50,999 bases of DNA. Origin: JAZQLP01 sp045629205. GTDB taxonomy: Bacteria > Bacillota > Clostridia > Oscillospirales > UBA644. The translations under genes were made by a program, and so were the position numbers. The stretch covers positions 1 to 50,999 of the forward strand of contig JAZQQT010000187.1 of assembly GCA_045629205.1 (NCBI GenBank). Direction: 5' to 3'. Shown in pieces: positions 22,929 through 31,722 of this stretch. Position 1 is the stretch's first letter. Every line of letters begins with the position of its first letter. The notes beneath the pieces are model-generated. The model searched no databases and was not told the DNA's origin. It worked only from the letters and a program-made list of their open reading frames with translations.

Positions 22929-25223
22929 TCACTGCACTTGTGAAACATAATATTTTGCGAAATACGTGTCTCTTGCCGACTCTCCGCGCGTAACCGATCT
23001 CGAAGCCCTGTCGGACGGTCGTTCAAAGTTATAGCAAACCGAATAACCCGCGTCATAAGCGCCGTCGGCATCATTCCATACTGTCGAAAGAGTCTCCCAT
23101 GCAAGACGGTATCTGCTGTTGCTCTGTATCTCTATGGCAAAGAAATCAAGCTGAGCAGTTATATCGGATATTGAAACGCCGCGTTCCTTTACGAAATTGT
23201 AATATTCTGTTTTTCGTTCCTCGGATGTCCATTGGAACAATCCGTATCCGGCCTTGTCGGTGCAGAAATTCTTGTATTCGCCGCTGTCTACCGCCGCGGT
23301 ATAAGTTGCGTCGGAATATCCGAGAGATTTCTCGTAGATTCCTTCGAGATTATTGTTTCTGAAAGAACTTTCGGCTTTAATGTTTGCAAGAATACCCGAC
23401 GCTGCGGCGGTATTGAGATTCATTACCATCGTAAAATAATTATAACAGGTTTCCTCGTTTGTTTTCCCGATATAATACGGTGTTATCCGGTCTTCTCCGG
23501 GATCATCGTCAGGCGATATTTCTTCTTCTGTCCATTCCGAATGTATCGGTGAGAGCTGAGTAATATCATCTCTGATGCCGTTCCAGTCCATCGTGTTTAC
23601 TTTTCCGTCACGGTTTACATCCGCAACGTCAAGCAGGTAATCATCGGTTATTTTCGTAAGGCCCGTAATGTGATCACGTATACGGTTCCAGTCAACCGTA
23701 TTGATCACACCGTTTCCGTCGGTGTCTCCCGCAAGCAGCATCTCGACATTCTGAACAACATCCGTATCGGCAACAACCAATGTGTATTCACGTGAAACGT
23801 GGTTCTGCTTGGAAACGCGCAGAACATAATTTCCGGCTTTTACATTTTTTATTGAAAAATCTTTATAGCACTTGATTTCTTTGACCGTTACACCGTTTAA
23901 AATCAATTCGATCACGGTTACGGTCTTATCTTTTCCGAATGAACTTATACTCCCCGAAACGACGACTCCCTCGGTTTGCGGTTTTGGTATGATCTCGGTA
24001 TATTTCGATTCGCATAACGAGCACTTATAAACGGTTTGCCCGTCTTTGGATGCTGATGCGGGAACGGTATACCAGTATGTTTTGTAATCTGCGCAGGCGT
24101 GTCTGACAAATATTCTTCCGTCTGAAAGATGCTGATAACCTGACGTTATATCAGAATCGGGAAGGAGAGGGGTAATTGCCGAATACGATGTAAGATTCCG
24201 GAAATAACAACCGATTGCGTCTATAAAACCAATACTGTTTTCATTCTCGGCTTTATATATCCCCGTTACTCTTCCGTTTATATCTTTTAATATTGCATTA
24301 ACCGACGTAAGATCGGGTGTCCCGTTTACGTCAACAGATTCCGAAGAGCCGGTCTGAGCGACTTTTATTCCGGATAAAGGCATCAGAAGAATATTAACGC
24401 TACAGTCGGCATCTTTTACGGTAATCTTGGGATATCCTTCTTTGTTATATAAAATATTGATAAATGCGAAATCGGTCTGTGCGGCATGATATACTCTGTC
24501 GATTACGATATCTATCTTACCGGCTTTTCCGTTCCATACAGCCCCGCTTTCGACACGGATATAATCACTCGGCTGCTGCATATAATACGCTTCGATATCA
24601 ACTTTATATGTTTTATCGCTTCCGAGCGGAGTTCCGAACGAAACGCAGCCTTTTACCTTATTTGCATAAAACTCGCCTTCGGTAAAAGAGAATCCGACTG
24701 ATGTCACGGTGCCGACGTCGATCAACGATATATTCAGGGTTGAATAATTCAAAACTACCGAGGAAGAATTTTCGCCTGCCAATTCCGTTCCTTTTGCGCG
24801 GGAAACTCTGTTGAAGCCTATCGCAGACGAACCGATATCTATTTTATTAAACCGAACCGAAACATTCGCAAATTCCAAAGCGGACGAAACAGTAAAAGTA
24901 TCGACGGTTATGGTTACGTTTTTATCGGTCGGTAATTCATTTCTGATTACAATACTTTTTGCGTCCGGTGTTTTATCCCCCGAAACAGTATAATCGGTGT
25001 TTTCATCTGTCAGCAGAATAACATAATCGGTTTGAGAATCGGTTATTAAAGCAAATGCAGAATCAATGTCGGGAAAAGAATCGGTTTTTATGCCGTTTGC
25101 ATATAAAACCACGCCGTTATCGGAAGCCAGAGGCGATTCGGAGGGCTCGGCAAAAACACAGAGTCCGAACCATAGAAACAATACAGCGGCGACTAAAATC
25201 AAAATATGTTTTCTGATCTTCAC
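22929..25223 (-). CDS. Secreted dockerin protein with phage-tail-type lysozyme domain
   Basis: A 764-residue protein with a signal peptide (residues 5-25, cleaved near VFA-EP). Residues 40-400 are a long beta-rich region with an appearance of parallel strands. About 405-490 form a carboxypeptidase-regulatory-like beta sandwich. About 499-561 are a type I dockerin with two Ca2+-binding repeats (GDTDGNGVINTVDWNRIRDH and DVNRDGKVNTMDWNGIRDD). About 590-750 resemble the phage-tail lysozyme family, with candidate catalytic E617 in IKAESSF and the GYGLFQWTS motif. It would attach through a cohesin and cleave peptidoglycan, or related glycan, outside the cell. The start is GTG 25223, eight bases after GAGGAGG. 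It is first in its operon. Confidence 0.85.
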   Translation of the reverse strand: MKIRKHILILVAAVLFLWFGLCVFAEPSESPLASDNGVVLYANGIKTDSFPDIDSAFALITDSQTDYVILLTDENTDYTVSGDKTPDAKSIVIRNELPTDKNVTITVDTFTVSSALEFANVSVRFNKIDIGSSAIGFNRVSRAKGTELAGENSSSVVLNYSTLNISLIDVGTVTSVGFSFTEGEFYANKVKGCVSFGTPLGSDKTYKVDIEAYYMQQPSDYIRVESGAVWNGKAGKIDIVIDRVYHAAQTDFAFINILYNKEGYPKITVKDADCSVNILLMPLSGIKVAQTGSSESVDVNGTPDLTSVNAILKDINGRVTGIYKAENENSIGFIDAIGCYFRNLTSYSAITPLLPDSDITSGYQHLSDGRIFVRHACADYKTYWYTVPASASKDGQTVYKCSLCESKYTEIIPKPQTEGVVVSGSISSFGKDKTVTVIELILNGVTVKEIKCYKDFSIKNVKAGNYVLRVSKQNHVSREYTLVVADTDVVQNVEMLLAGDTDGNGVINTVDWNRIRDHITGLTKITDDYLLDVADVNRDGKVNTMDWNGIRDDITQLSPIHSEWTEEEISPDDDPGEDRITPYYIGKTNEETCYNYFTMVMNLNTAAASGILANIKAESSFRNNNLEGIYEKSLGYSDATYTAAVDSGEYKNFCTDKAGYGLFQWTSEERKTEYYNFVKERGVSISDITAQLDFFAIEIQSNSRYRLAWETLSTVWNDADGAYDAGYSVCYNFERPSDRASRSVTRGESARDTYFAKYYVSQVQ

Positions 25224-25257
25224 CCGAATATCCTCCTCTTTATAAATCTCCTTTTAT

Positions 25258-25286
25258 ATTATATATTTATATAACGCAAAAATCAA
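25258..25286 (-). promoter_or_regulatory. Promoter of the dockerin/beta-helix operon
   Basis: Minus strand TTGATT (25281-25286), 17-base spacer and perfect TATAAT (25258-25263), 35 bases upstream of the GTG start. Confidence 0.7.
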
Positions 25287-25350
25287 GTAATTTAATCAAT
25301 TCATTCGACACAGAATTATTTTTTTTCATTTATTCCCATATACAGCAGTA

Positions 25351-25373
25351 GAGCCGGACATTATGTCCGGCTC
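25351..25373 (-). terminator. Strong hairpin at the end of the S10-spc-alpha operon
   Basis: GAGCCGGACA (25351-25360) and TGTCCGGCTC (25364-25373) form a 10-bp GC-rich stem with loop TTA, 15 bases after the rplQ stop. No clean T-tract follows on the minus strand, so termination efficiency is uncertain. It may instead mark an RNA 3' end. Confidence 0.6.
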
Positions 25374-25388
25374 TTATAAAAATCAAAA

Positions 25389-25730
25389 TCAGTCAACGAG
25401 AGAGATAACTGCCATTTCGGCTGAGTCACCTACACGGGGTCCAATCTTAACTATTCTGGTATAACCACCTTTACGGTCTGCATACTTGGGAGAAATTTCG
25501 TCGAACAGTTTTTTAACGACGTCCTCCTTTGTAATAAAGCTAAGTGCCTGTCTCTTATTATGAAGAGTATTTACCTTACCGAGTGTAATCATTTTCTCGG
25601 CAAGACAACGTACTTCCTTTGCTCTCGTAACCGTTGTTTCAATGGAACCTTTTTCTAACAGATAAGTAACCATACCTCTGAGCATAGCTTTTCTGTGATC
25701 GGTTTTTCTGCCTAATTTACGTGTGCCCAT
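25389..25730 (-). CDS. rplQ: 50S ribosomal protein L17
   Basis: A 113-residue protein near the exit tunnel of the large subunit. Conserved GTRKLGRKTDHRKAMLRGM starts the protein and RIVKIGPRVGDSAEMAVI ends it. It is the last gene of the alpha operon, 19 bases after rpoA, followed by the hairpin at 25351. The Clostridia form has the usual 110-130 residues. Confidence 0.98.
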   Translation of the reverse strand: MGTRKLGRKTDHRKAMLRGMVTYLLEKGSIETTVTRAKEVRCLAEKMITLGKVNTLHNKRQALSFITKEDVVKKLFDEISPKYADRKGGYTRIVKIGPRVGDSAEMAVISLVD

Positions 25731-25749
25731 TTTTTAACAACCTCCTTCT

Positions 25750-26709
25750 TTATTCTTTGTCTTCTCTGAAGCTCAATCCGTACTGTTCAATCTTATTGGT
25801 AACCTCTTCAAGAGATTTCTTACCGAGATTACGAACGTTTGACATTTCCGTGAATGTCTTTGCAACAAGATCCTCAACGGTATTGATTCCTGCCCTCTTA
25901 AGGCAGTTAAATGAACGAACGGAAAGTTCAAGTTCCTCAATAGTCATACTGAGAACTTTTTCGGTCATGGGTTCGTCGCCGCTCTTCCAGCCTGCGCCGC
26001 CGCCGATTTCGTTGATTTCTTCTCCGAGCTCGACAAAGAGTGAAAGATGTTCGCTCATTATCTTTGCGGAGAGAGCAACAGCGGAACGTGCCGAAGTTGT
26101 TCCGTTTGTCCAAACTTCAAGTGTAAGTTTATCATAGTCGGTAATCTGACCGACACGTGTATTTTCTACACTGTAATTTACCTTAAGAACCGGGGAATGC
26201 GAAGAATCGATTGCTATAAGGCCGATCGGAGCGGATGCGGGTTTGTTCTTTTCGGTCTGAACATAACCTCTGCCCATTCCAACCGTGATTTCCATATAGA
26301 AACGAACGTTTTTGGTTAACGTTGCGATATGCATATTGGGATTAAGAATCTCAAGATCAGAATCCGACTGAATATCGGCAGCGGTAACTTCGCCTTCTTC
26401 GTTAACTTCAATAAAGGCAAATTTATTGGTTTTTCCTCCGTGCAGTCTGCAGATAAGGCCCTTCATATTAAGGACGATTTCGGAGATATCTTCTTTGACA
26501 CCGGGGATGGTCGCAAATTCGTGCTGCGCTCCGTCTATTTTAAGAGAAGTAACAGCCGCGCCCTGCAGTGATGAAAGAAGAATTCTGCGGAGGGAGTTGC
26601 CGAGGGTTATACCATAACCTCTTTCCAGAGGCTCTACGACAAATTTTCCATATGTTCCGTCATTTGTTGATTCTACAATTTCAACTGTCGGTTTTTCTAT
26701 TTCTATCAT
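25750..26709 (-). CDS. rpoA: RNA polymerase alpha subunit
   Basis: A 319-residue protein in two domains. The N-terminal dimerisation domain (about 1-230) shows EPLERGYGITLGNSLRRILLSSLQGAAVT. The C-terminal domain (about 250-315) binds UP elements and activators (LELSVRSFNCLKRAGINTVEDL, MSNVRNLGKKSLEEV). The frame also has GTG at 26718, but ATG 26709 lies eight bases after AAAGAAAGGG and gives the usual MIEIEKP start. It lies between rpsD (80-base gap) and rplQ, the standard alpha operon order. Confidence 0.98.
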   Translation of the reverse strand: MIEIEKPTVEIVESTNDGTYGKFVVEPLERGYGITLGNSLRRILLSSLQGAAVTSLKIDGAQHEFATIPGVKEDISEIVLNMKGLICRLHGGKTNKFAFIEVNEEGEVTAADIQSDSDLEILNPNMHIATLTKNVRFYMEITVGMGRGYVQTEKNKPASAPIGLIAIDSSHSPVLKVNYSVENTRVGQITDYDKLTLEVWTNGTTSARSAVALSAKIMSEHLSLFVELGEEINEIGGGAGWKSGDEPMTEKVLSMTIEELELSVRSFNCLKRAGINTVEDLVAKTFTEMSNVRNLGKKSLEEVTNKIEQYGLSFREDKE

Positions 26710-26789
26710 AGTGTGCACCCTTTCTTTTTTGTTAAAAGTCTGAATGTCGGAATAAATATCCGTAGGATACTAACAGAAATACATACCTG

Positions 26790-27422
26790 TTATTTAGAAT
26801 ACAACTCGACGATCAGGTGAACTTTAATCGGGAGATCAACATCTTCCGCTGTGGGAAGAGCTACGACCTTACCGACATAATTATTGTCGTTTTTGGAAAC
26901 CTCAAGCCATTTGGGAAGGGGTTTGGATTCTGTGGATTCCAGAACTGCCTTCATTTTGGGTGAATCCATTGTGCTGACTTTGATAGCTATTTCATCGCCT
27001 GCCTTGAGAATGTAAGAAGGAATGTCTACCTTGCTTCCGTTAACAAGAAAATGGCCATGACGAACGAGCTGTCTTGCTTCCGGACGGGAAACTGCGAAGC
27101 CCATTCTGTAAACTATGTTGTCCATTCTGGTTTCGAGAATCTGAAGAAGATTGTCACCGGTGATACCGGACATCTTCGTTGCTTTTTCATAATATTCAGC
27201 GAACTGTTTTTCCGCTACACCGTAAAATCTCTTTGCCTTCTGTTTTTCACGAAGCTGAACTCCGTATTCGGTAAGTTTCTTACGGCGGGCACCGTGCTGA
27301 CCGGGAACGCCTCTGCCGGCATTCAGGGGGCACTTATCGGAATAACATTTATCGCCTTTAAGGAACAGTTTCTGCTGTTCACGTCTGCACTGTTTGCAAA
27401 CAGGACCTGTATATCTTGCCAT
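26790..27422 (-). CDS. rpsD: 30S ribosomal protein S4
   Basis: A 210-residue primary 16S rRNA-binding protein and, in many bacteria, a translational regulator of the alpha operon. It is the zinc-containing (C+) form: CKQC at residues 9-12 and CYSDKC further on. It continues with the S4 RNA-binding domain (RPEARQLVRHGHFLVNGSKV) in its second half. The gap before rpoA is 80 bases, the longest inside the alpha operon. Confidence 0.98.
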   Translation of the reverse strand: MARYTGPVCKQCRREQQKLFLKGDKCYSDKCPLNAGRGVPGQHGARRKKLTEYGVQLREKQKAKRFYGVAEKQFAEYYEKATKMSGITGDNLLQILETRMDNIVYRMGFAVSRPEARQLVRHGHFLVNGSKVDIPSYILKAGDEIAIKVSTMDSPKMKAVLESTESKPLPKWLEVSKNDNNYVGKVVALPTAEDVDLPIKVHLIVELYSK

Positions 27423-27436
27423 TTCGTTACCTCCTA

Positions 27437-27838
27437 TTATACTCTACGTCTCTTTGGCGGACGGCATCCGTTGTGAGGAATAGGTGTTACATCCTTAATG
27501 GAAACAACCTGGAGTCCTGCTGTTTCAAGGGCTCTGATTGCGGATTCACGACCGGATCCGGGGCCTTTTACGTAAACTTCTACTGTTTTCATTCCGTGAT
27601 CTGCAGCAGCTTTGCCTGCAGTTTCGGCAGCCATCTGAGCAGCGAACGGAGTGGATTTTTTGGATCCTTTGAATCCGAGTTCACCGGCAGATGCCCATGA
27701 TACTGCGTTGCCGTTTACGTCTGTAATGGTAACGATTGTATTGTTATAGGAAGCACGGATATGAGCAGCGCCTTTATCTATGTTCTTTTTGTCTTTACGT
27801 CTTTTAACAACTGTTTTTTTAGCAGCAGCTTTTGCCAT
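27437..27838 (-). CDS. rpsK: 30S ribosomal protein S11
   Basis: A 133-residue platform protein of the small subunit that contacts mRNA near the E site. Seen are a lysine-rich N-terminus, HIRASYNNTIVTITDVNGN, the GRESAIRALE segment and the C-terminal HNGCRPPKRRRV. It is 14 bases upstream of rpsD. Confidence 0.98.
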   Translation of the reverse strand: MAKAAAKKTVVKRRKDKKNIDKGAAHIRASYNNTIVTITDVNGNAVSWASAGELGFKGSKKSTPFAAQMAAETAGKAAADHGMKTVEVYVKGPGSGRESAIRALETAGLQVVSIKDVTPIPHNGCRPPKRRRV

Positions 27839-27853
27839 TTCTGTATCCTCCTA

Positions 27854-28222
27854 TTACTTCTTCTTATTTGCTACGGTCTTAGAGGGACCTTTACGTGTGC
27901 GGGCATTTGTCTTTGTTCTCTGACCTCTTACGGGGAGAGATTTTCTGTGACGGATGCCTCTGTAGCAACCGATTTCAACAAGTCTCTTGATGTTAAGAGC
28001 GACTTCTCTTCTGAGGTCACCTTCAACAACGAGGTTCTTGTCTATATAATCACGAAGTTTTGCGATATCATCATCTGACAAATCTTTTGCTCTGATATCA
28101 GGGTCAACACCAGTGATAGCCAAAATGTCTCTGGATTTGTTGATTCCGATTCCGTATATATAAGTAAGAGCTACTTCAATACGTTTTGTGTTAGGTAAAT
28201 CAATACCGGCTATTCTTGCCAT
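27854..28222 (-). CDS. rpsM: 30S ribosomal protein S13
   Basis: A 122-residue head protein of the small subunit that bridges to the 50S. It begins MARIAGIDLPNTKRIEVALTYIYG in the expected way, with the conserved GCYRGIRHRKSLPVRGQRTKTNARTRKG-type tail near residues 84-111. The order rpmJ-rpsM-rpsK-rpsD-rpoA-rplQ is the classical alpha operon. Confidence 0.98.
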   Translation of the reverse strand: MARIAGIDLPNTKRIEVALTYIYGIGINKSRDILAITGVDPDIRAKDLSDDDIAKLRDYIDKNLVVEGDLRREVALNIKRLVEIGCYRGIRHRKSLPVRGQRTKTNARTRKGPSKTVANKKK

Positions 28223-28243
28223 ATTCTAAAATACACCTCCAAA

Positions 28244-28357
28244 TCAGCCTTGTCTCTGCTTATGCTTGGGGTCGGAGCAGATAACCATAACTTTGCCTTT
28301 GCGTTTAATAACCTTGCATTTGTCACACATAGGTTTAACAGAAGGACGTACCTTCAT
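28244..28357 (-). CDS. rpmJ: 50S ribosomal protein L36
   Basis: A 37-residue protein, MKVRPSVKPMCDKCKVIKRK at the start, ending KHKQRQG. It is the zinc form with Cys residues at 11, 14 and 27 and His 32, which would bind one zinc ion. GGAGG lies just upstream of ATG 28357. It sits between infA (44-base gap) and rpsM (21 bases). Confidence 0.96.
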   Translation of the reverse strand: MKVRPSVKPMCDKCKVIKRKGKVMVICSDPKHKQRQG

Positions 28358-28401
28358 AATAATTACCTCCTATTTTGCACATAAGTGCTTGGTAAATGTC
28401 T

Positions 28402-28632
28402 TTACAGCGCAGCTTTTTTCCCGCGCCAGGTAATTCTGCCTTTAGTCAGGTCATTGGGTGACATTTCAACCGTAACTCTGTCGCCGAGCAGTATCCTGAT
28501 GTTGTTGAATCTGAGTTTACCGGAAATATACGCCGTAATCTTAAATCCGTTGGAAAGCTCAACTATAAACTTTGTATTCGGTAATATTTCGATTACTGTA
28601 CCTTCGAACTCGATCAAACCGTCTTTAGCCAA
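28402..28632 (-). CDS. infA: Translation initiation factor IF-1
   Basis: A 76-residue OB-fold protein that binds the ribosomal A site during initiation (MAKDGLIEFEGTVIEILPNT, VTVEMSPNDLTKGRITWR). Its start codon is TTG at 28632, supported by AAGGAGG nine bases upstream. The first eight bases overlap the stop region of the KOW gene. This suggests translational coupling and a deliberately weak start. Length and conservation are normal. Confidence 0.96.
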   Translation of the reverse strand: MAKDGLIEFEGTVIEILPNTKFIVELSNGFKITAYISGKLRFNNIRILLGDRVTVEMSPNDLTKGRITWRGKKAAL

Positions 28633-28900
28633 TCTGTAAATCCTCCTTGTTCAGGAACTCTTTGATACATTTTCTGATTTCGGCATTTGCTACGCCGATG
28701 TCTTTTGATGTCCGGATCACCGGATTTTCTTTGACAAGCACGCAATGCCGCAGATTCTTTTTCTTGGGTTTTTCGACCCTTCTTAAATCTCCGTCCGCAA
28801 GATAAAGGAAACCGTCTTTAACGGATATAACGATAAAAAACTGATTTTTATCGTGTCCGGCAAGAGATTTGACCAAATCACCCTGTTTTGGAAAATTCAT
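28625..28900 (-). CDS. KOW-domain RNA-binding protein (L14E-like)
   Basis: A 91-residue protein found in many Firmicutes between map and infA. Residues 1-40 contain a KOW-type motif (GDLVKSLAGHDKNQFFIVISV) and residues 48-60 a basic patch RRVEKPKKKNLRH. It is related to eukaryotic/archaeal L14e-like small domains. Its job is not established; the position in the ribosomal operon suggests ribosome or RNA binding. It overlaps infA by eight bases. Confidence 0.85.
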   Translation of the reverse strand: MNFPKQGDLVKSLAGHDKNQFFIVISVKDGFLYLADGDLRRVEKPKKKNLRHCVLVKENPVIRTSKDIGVANAEIRKCIKEFLNKEDLQIG

Positions 28901-28936
28901 ATCGGGCCTCCGATTATTTCCGGAAAAAAATCCGGA

Positions 28937-29686
28937 TTACAGAGATGTGAGTATTAACGGCTCGTTATCGGTAATCGCTATCGTATTCTCATAATGAGCA
29001 GAAAGCTTACCGTCCGTCGTTACAACAGTCCACTTGTTCGGTAAAACCATAACATCGGGATCACCCTCGTTTACCATTGGTTCTACCGCAATGGTCATTC
29101 CGGAGCGAAGCCTGAGACCTCTGCCCGGAGAACCGTAATTGGGAACATCGGGATCTTCATGTAAATGTGTTCCGACACCATGTCCGATATATTCATAAAC
29201 AACCGAATAACCGTTTGAATTGGCATAACTTTCGATTGCCGATCCTATATCTCCGATTCTTTTTCCTGCCGTTGCATTTGCTATACCTCTGTAGAAGCAC
29301 TCTTTTGTAACTTCCACAAGTTTTTCGGCAGCAGCCGAACATTCCCCTACGAGAAAAGTTCTGGCAGTATCGGAATGGTAGCCGTTTAATAGAACACCGA
29401 CATCAATACTCACCAAATCCCCATTGTTAATGACACGACGCTCTGACGGAATCCCGTGTATTACCTCATCATTGACAGAGATACATGCAGAAGCGGGAAA
29501 TCCACCATAACCCAAAAAGGAAGGTGTCGCGCCATGGGAAGAAATAAACTTGTGAATAACCGTATCGAGATACTTTGTTGTTATTCCCGGTTCAAGCGCT
29601 TTTTCGGCAACAACGAGAAGCTGCGCTGCCAAAGCACCTGCCTTACGCATCAAGTCTATTTCTCTTTGTGATTTAATTGTGATCAT
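28937..29686 (-). CDS. map: Methionine aminopeptidase, type I
   Basis: A 249-residue cytosolic metalloenzyme that removes the initiator Met from nascent proteins. Metal ligands are in SIDVGVLLNGYHSD (Asp, Asp), GHGVGTHLHEDP (His) and IAVEPMVNEG (Glu), with a final Glu near HYENTIAI. It overlaps adk by four bases (ATGA), so translation of the two is coupled. Confidence 0.98.
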   Translation of the reverse strand: MITIKSQREIDLMRKAGALAAQLLVVAEKALEPGITTKYLDTVIHKFISSHGATPSFLGYGGFPASACISVNDEVIHGIPSERRVINNGDLVSIDVGVLLNGYHSDTARTFLVGECSAAAEKLVEVTKECFYRGIANATAGKRIGDIGSAIESYANSNGYSVVYEYIGHGVGTHLHEDPDVPNYGSPGRGLRLRSGMTIAVEPMVNEGDPDVMVLPNKWTVVTTDGKLSAHYENTIAITDNEPLILTSL

Positions 29687-30342
29687 TCGCCAATGCCTTC
29701 TTCCAAAGCCTTTCTGACATTTGCCGAAGTATCGGCAAGCAATTCACAACCTTTTGCTCTTCTGAGTTTTCCCTGTGCATCGTAATAGGTCTCGAGAGGA
29801 GCTGTTTTTTTGTGATAGACAGCCAATCTGTCTGCAACGACCTGAGGATTGTCATCCGGTCTGATTGCAAGCTCGGATCCGCATTTATCACAAATATTTT
29901 CTTCCTTGGGCGGATTATACATAACATGATATGATGCGCCGCATTTCGGACAAACGCGTCTTCCGGACATTCTTGTTATGATATCTTCATCGGCAACATC
30001 TATAGACAATACTATATCGATTTTGCCGCCGTTTTCGGAAAGCATAACATCAAGTGCTTCCGCCTGAGGAATCGTGCGGGGAAAGCCGTCGAGGATATAA
30101 CCGTTTTTGCAGTCTGCCTGAGCAAGTCTGCCTTTAACGATCTCGATAACGTCACTGTCGGGAACAAGCTGACCGGCTTCTATTATTTCTTTGAGTCTGT
30201 TTCCGAGTTCGGTTCCCGATGCAATTTCTTCACGAAGAATGGCTCCGGTTGAAATCTGCGGAATACCGTAGTGTTCGGAAATAATTTCAGCTTGTGTGCC
30301 TTTACCGGCGCCGGGGGCACCGAGTAAAATCAATCTCAACAT
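29683..30342 (-). CDS. adk: Adenylate kinase
   Basis: A 219-residue enzyme catalysing ATP + AMP = 2 ADP. P-loop GAPGAGKGT at residues 8-16, the DGFPRT motif near 85, and a zinc-binding LID (CPKC and CDKC, about 130-153), the Gram-positive form. The frame extends upstream to 30435, but ATG 30342 begins the conserved MLRLILLGAPG and follows GAAGGG. It lies 85 bases after secY, a gap that contains a strong hairpin. Confidence 0.98.
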   Translation of the reverse strand: MLRLILLGAPGAGKGTQAEIISEHYGIPQISTGAILREEIASGTELGNRLKEIIEAGQLVPDSDVIEIVKGRLAQADCKNGYILDGFPRTIPQAEALDVMLSENGGKIDIVLSIDVADEDIITRMSGRRVCPKCGASYHVMYNPPKEENICDKCGSELAIRPDDNPQVVADRLAVYHKKTAPLETYYDAQGKLRRAKGCELLADTSANVRKALEEGIGE

Positions 30343-30374
30343 ATTTGTTTTCCCTTCTTCGACAAAACATTCGG

Positions 30375-30412
30375 GATCAGGTCGCCGTCTGTCGAATAAC
30401 GGCGACCGATCC
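30375..30412 (-). other. Hairpin between secY and adk
   Basis: GGTCGCCGT (30380-30388) pairs with ACGGCGACC (30399-30407). Five more pairs (GGATC with GATCC) follow after one bulged A, giving a 14-bp stem. No T-run follows on the minus strand. It probably modulates the stability or relative amount of the downstream half of the transcript. Confidence 0.55.
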
Positions 30413-30427
30413 GGTATATAGCTGTTA

Positions 30428-31720
30428 TCAATCAAGGAAGCCTTTATAGTGACGAAGCATCATCTGAGATTCAAGAGACTTGACTGTTTCGAGTGCAACA
30501 CTTACAAGAATCATCATAGATGTACCGCCAAGACCGATATTGGCTCCGTTGTCAAAGATAAGCTGTAAAATGTAAGGACAAACGGCTATAAATCCGAGGA
30601 ATATAGCGCCGAACAAGGTAACTCTGTTTACAACTTTCGTAATATAGTCACTTGTCGGTTTTCCGGGTCTGATACCGGGAATCGTTCCGCCCTGGTTCTT
30701 AAGATTGTTTGCTATTTCAACCGTGTTATACTGGATGGAGAGGTAGAAATAGTTGAAAGCAATAATAAGAATGAAAGTGATTATCATATATGCGGCGCTT
30801 GTTTGTGAGAAATAGTTCTCAATAAACTTTGCAAATCCGGAACTCGGGAAAAACGCAGCGATGGTATTGGGAATAGCGACGATCGCATAAGCGAAGATGA
30901 TAGGCATAACACCGGTCATACATACTTTAATGGGAAGGTTGCTGCTCTGTCCGCCGTAAAGTTTGCGGCCCATCTGACGTTTTGCATACTGAACATAAAT
31001 ACGTCTTTCGGCGCTGTCCATGAAAACGATGAGCGCGAACATTGCGATACCGAGAACGAGAATGATAATGGAAACGTACCAATTACCGTTCTTGAACTGA
31101 TTGATAAGATACGAAACAAAATCTATACCGCGGGATACGATAGATGCGAAAAGAATCATTGAGATACCGTTTCCGATACCTTTTTCATCGATACATTCGC
31201 CGAGCCACATAACAAGCATGGAACCTGCAACGAGAGTTGCAATCATAACAACCGGAGCTACAACGCCGGAGAATCCGGAGTAGGAATCGATTGCGTTGAT
31301 TGAATTAAGCGTTACATAATATCCGAGAGCCTGGACAATTGCGATGGCGATTGTAACATATCTTGTGATGGCATTGAGCTTTTTCTTTCCTTCTTCTCCG
31401 CCGTCTTTCTGCAATCTCTCAAAATAAGGAATTGCAATCGTCAGCAATTCAATAATAATGCTGGCATTGATGTAAGGCTGAATGGTTAAAGCAAAAATCG
31501 TTCCGTAAGACAAAGCGCCGCCGGATAACATATTGAGATAACCGAGAAGCCCTGCGGATGTATCGGAGTTAAAGAAATTCTGAACTGCCGCCTGATTAAG
31601 AAATGGAACAGGAAGATTTGCGCCGATTCTGAACAATACGATGATAAACAACGTAAATAACAGTTTTTTGCGGATATCTTCAACTTTCCATGCGTTGCGT
31701 AAAGTTTGGAGAATAGACAT
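30428..31720 (-). CDS. secY: Protein translocase subunit SecY
   Basis: A 430-residue channel of the Sec translocon with ten hydrophobic segments. Recognisable are RIGANLPVPFLNQAAVQNF near residue 32, GGALSYGTIFALTIQPYINASIIIELL (the plug and TM2 region) and GTSMMILVSVALETVKSLESQMMLRHYKGFL at the C-terminus. It is two bases after rplO, as in most Firmicutes. Confidence 0.98.
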   Translation of the reverse strand: MSILQTLRNAWKVEDIRKKLLFTLFIIVLFRIGANLPVPFLNQAAVQNFFNSDTSAGLLGYLNMLSGGALSYGTIFALTIQPYINASIIIELLTIAIPYFERLQKDGGEEGKKKLNAITRYVTIAIAIVQALGYYVTLNSINAIDSYSGFSGVVAPVVMIATLVAGSMLVMWLGECIDEKGIGNGISMILFASIVSRGIDFVSYLINQFKNGNWYVSIIILVLGIAMFALIVFMDSAERRIYVQYAKRQMGRKLYGGQSSNLPIKVCMTGVMPIIFAYAIVAIPNTIAAFFPSSGFAKFIENYFSQTSAAYMIITFILIIAFNYFYLSIQYNTVEIANNLKNQGGTIPGIRPGKPTSDYITKVVNRVTLFGAIFLGFIAVCPYILQLIFDNGANIGLGGTSMMILVSVALETVKSLESQMMLRHYKGFLD

Positions 31721-31722
31721 TG

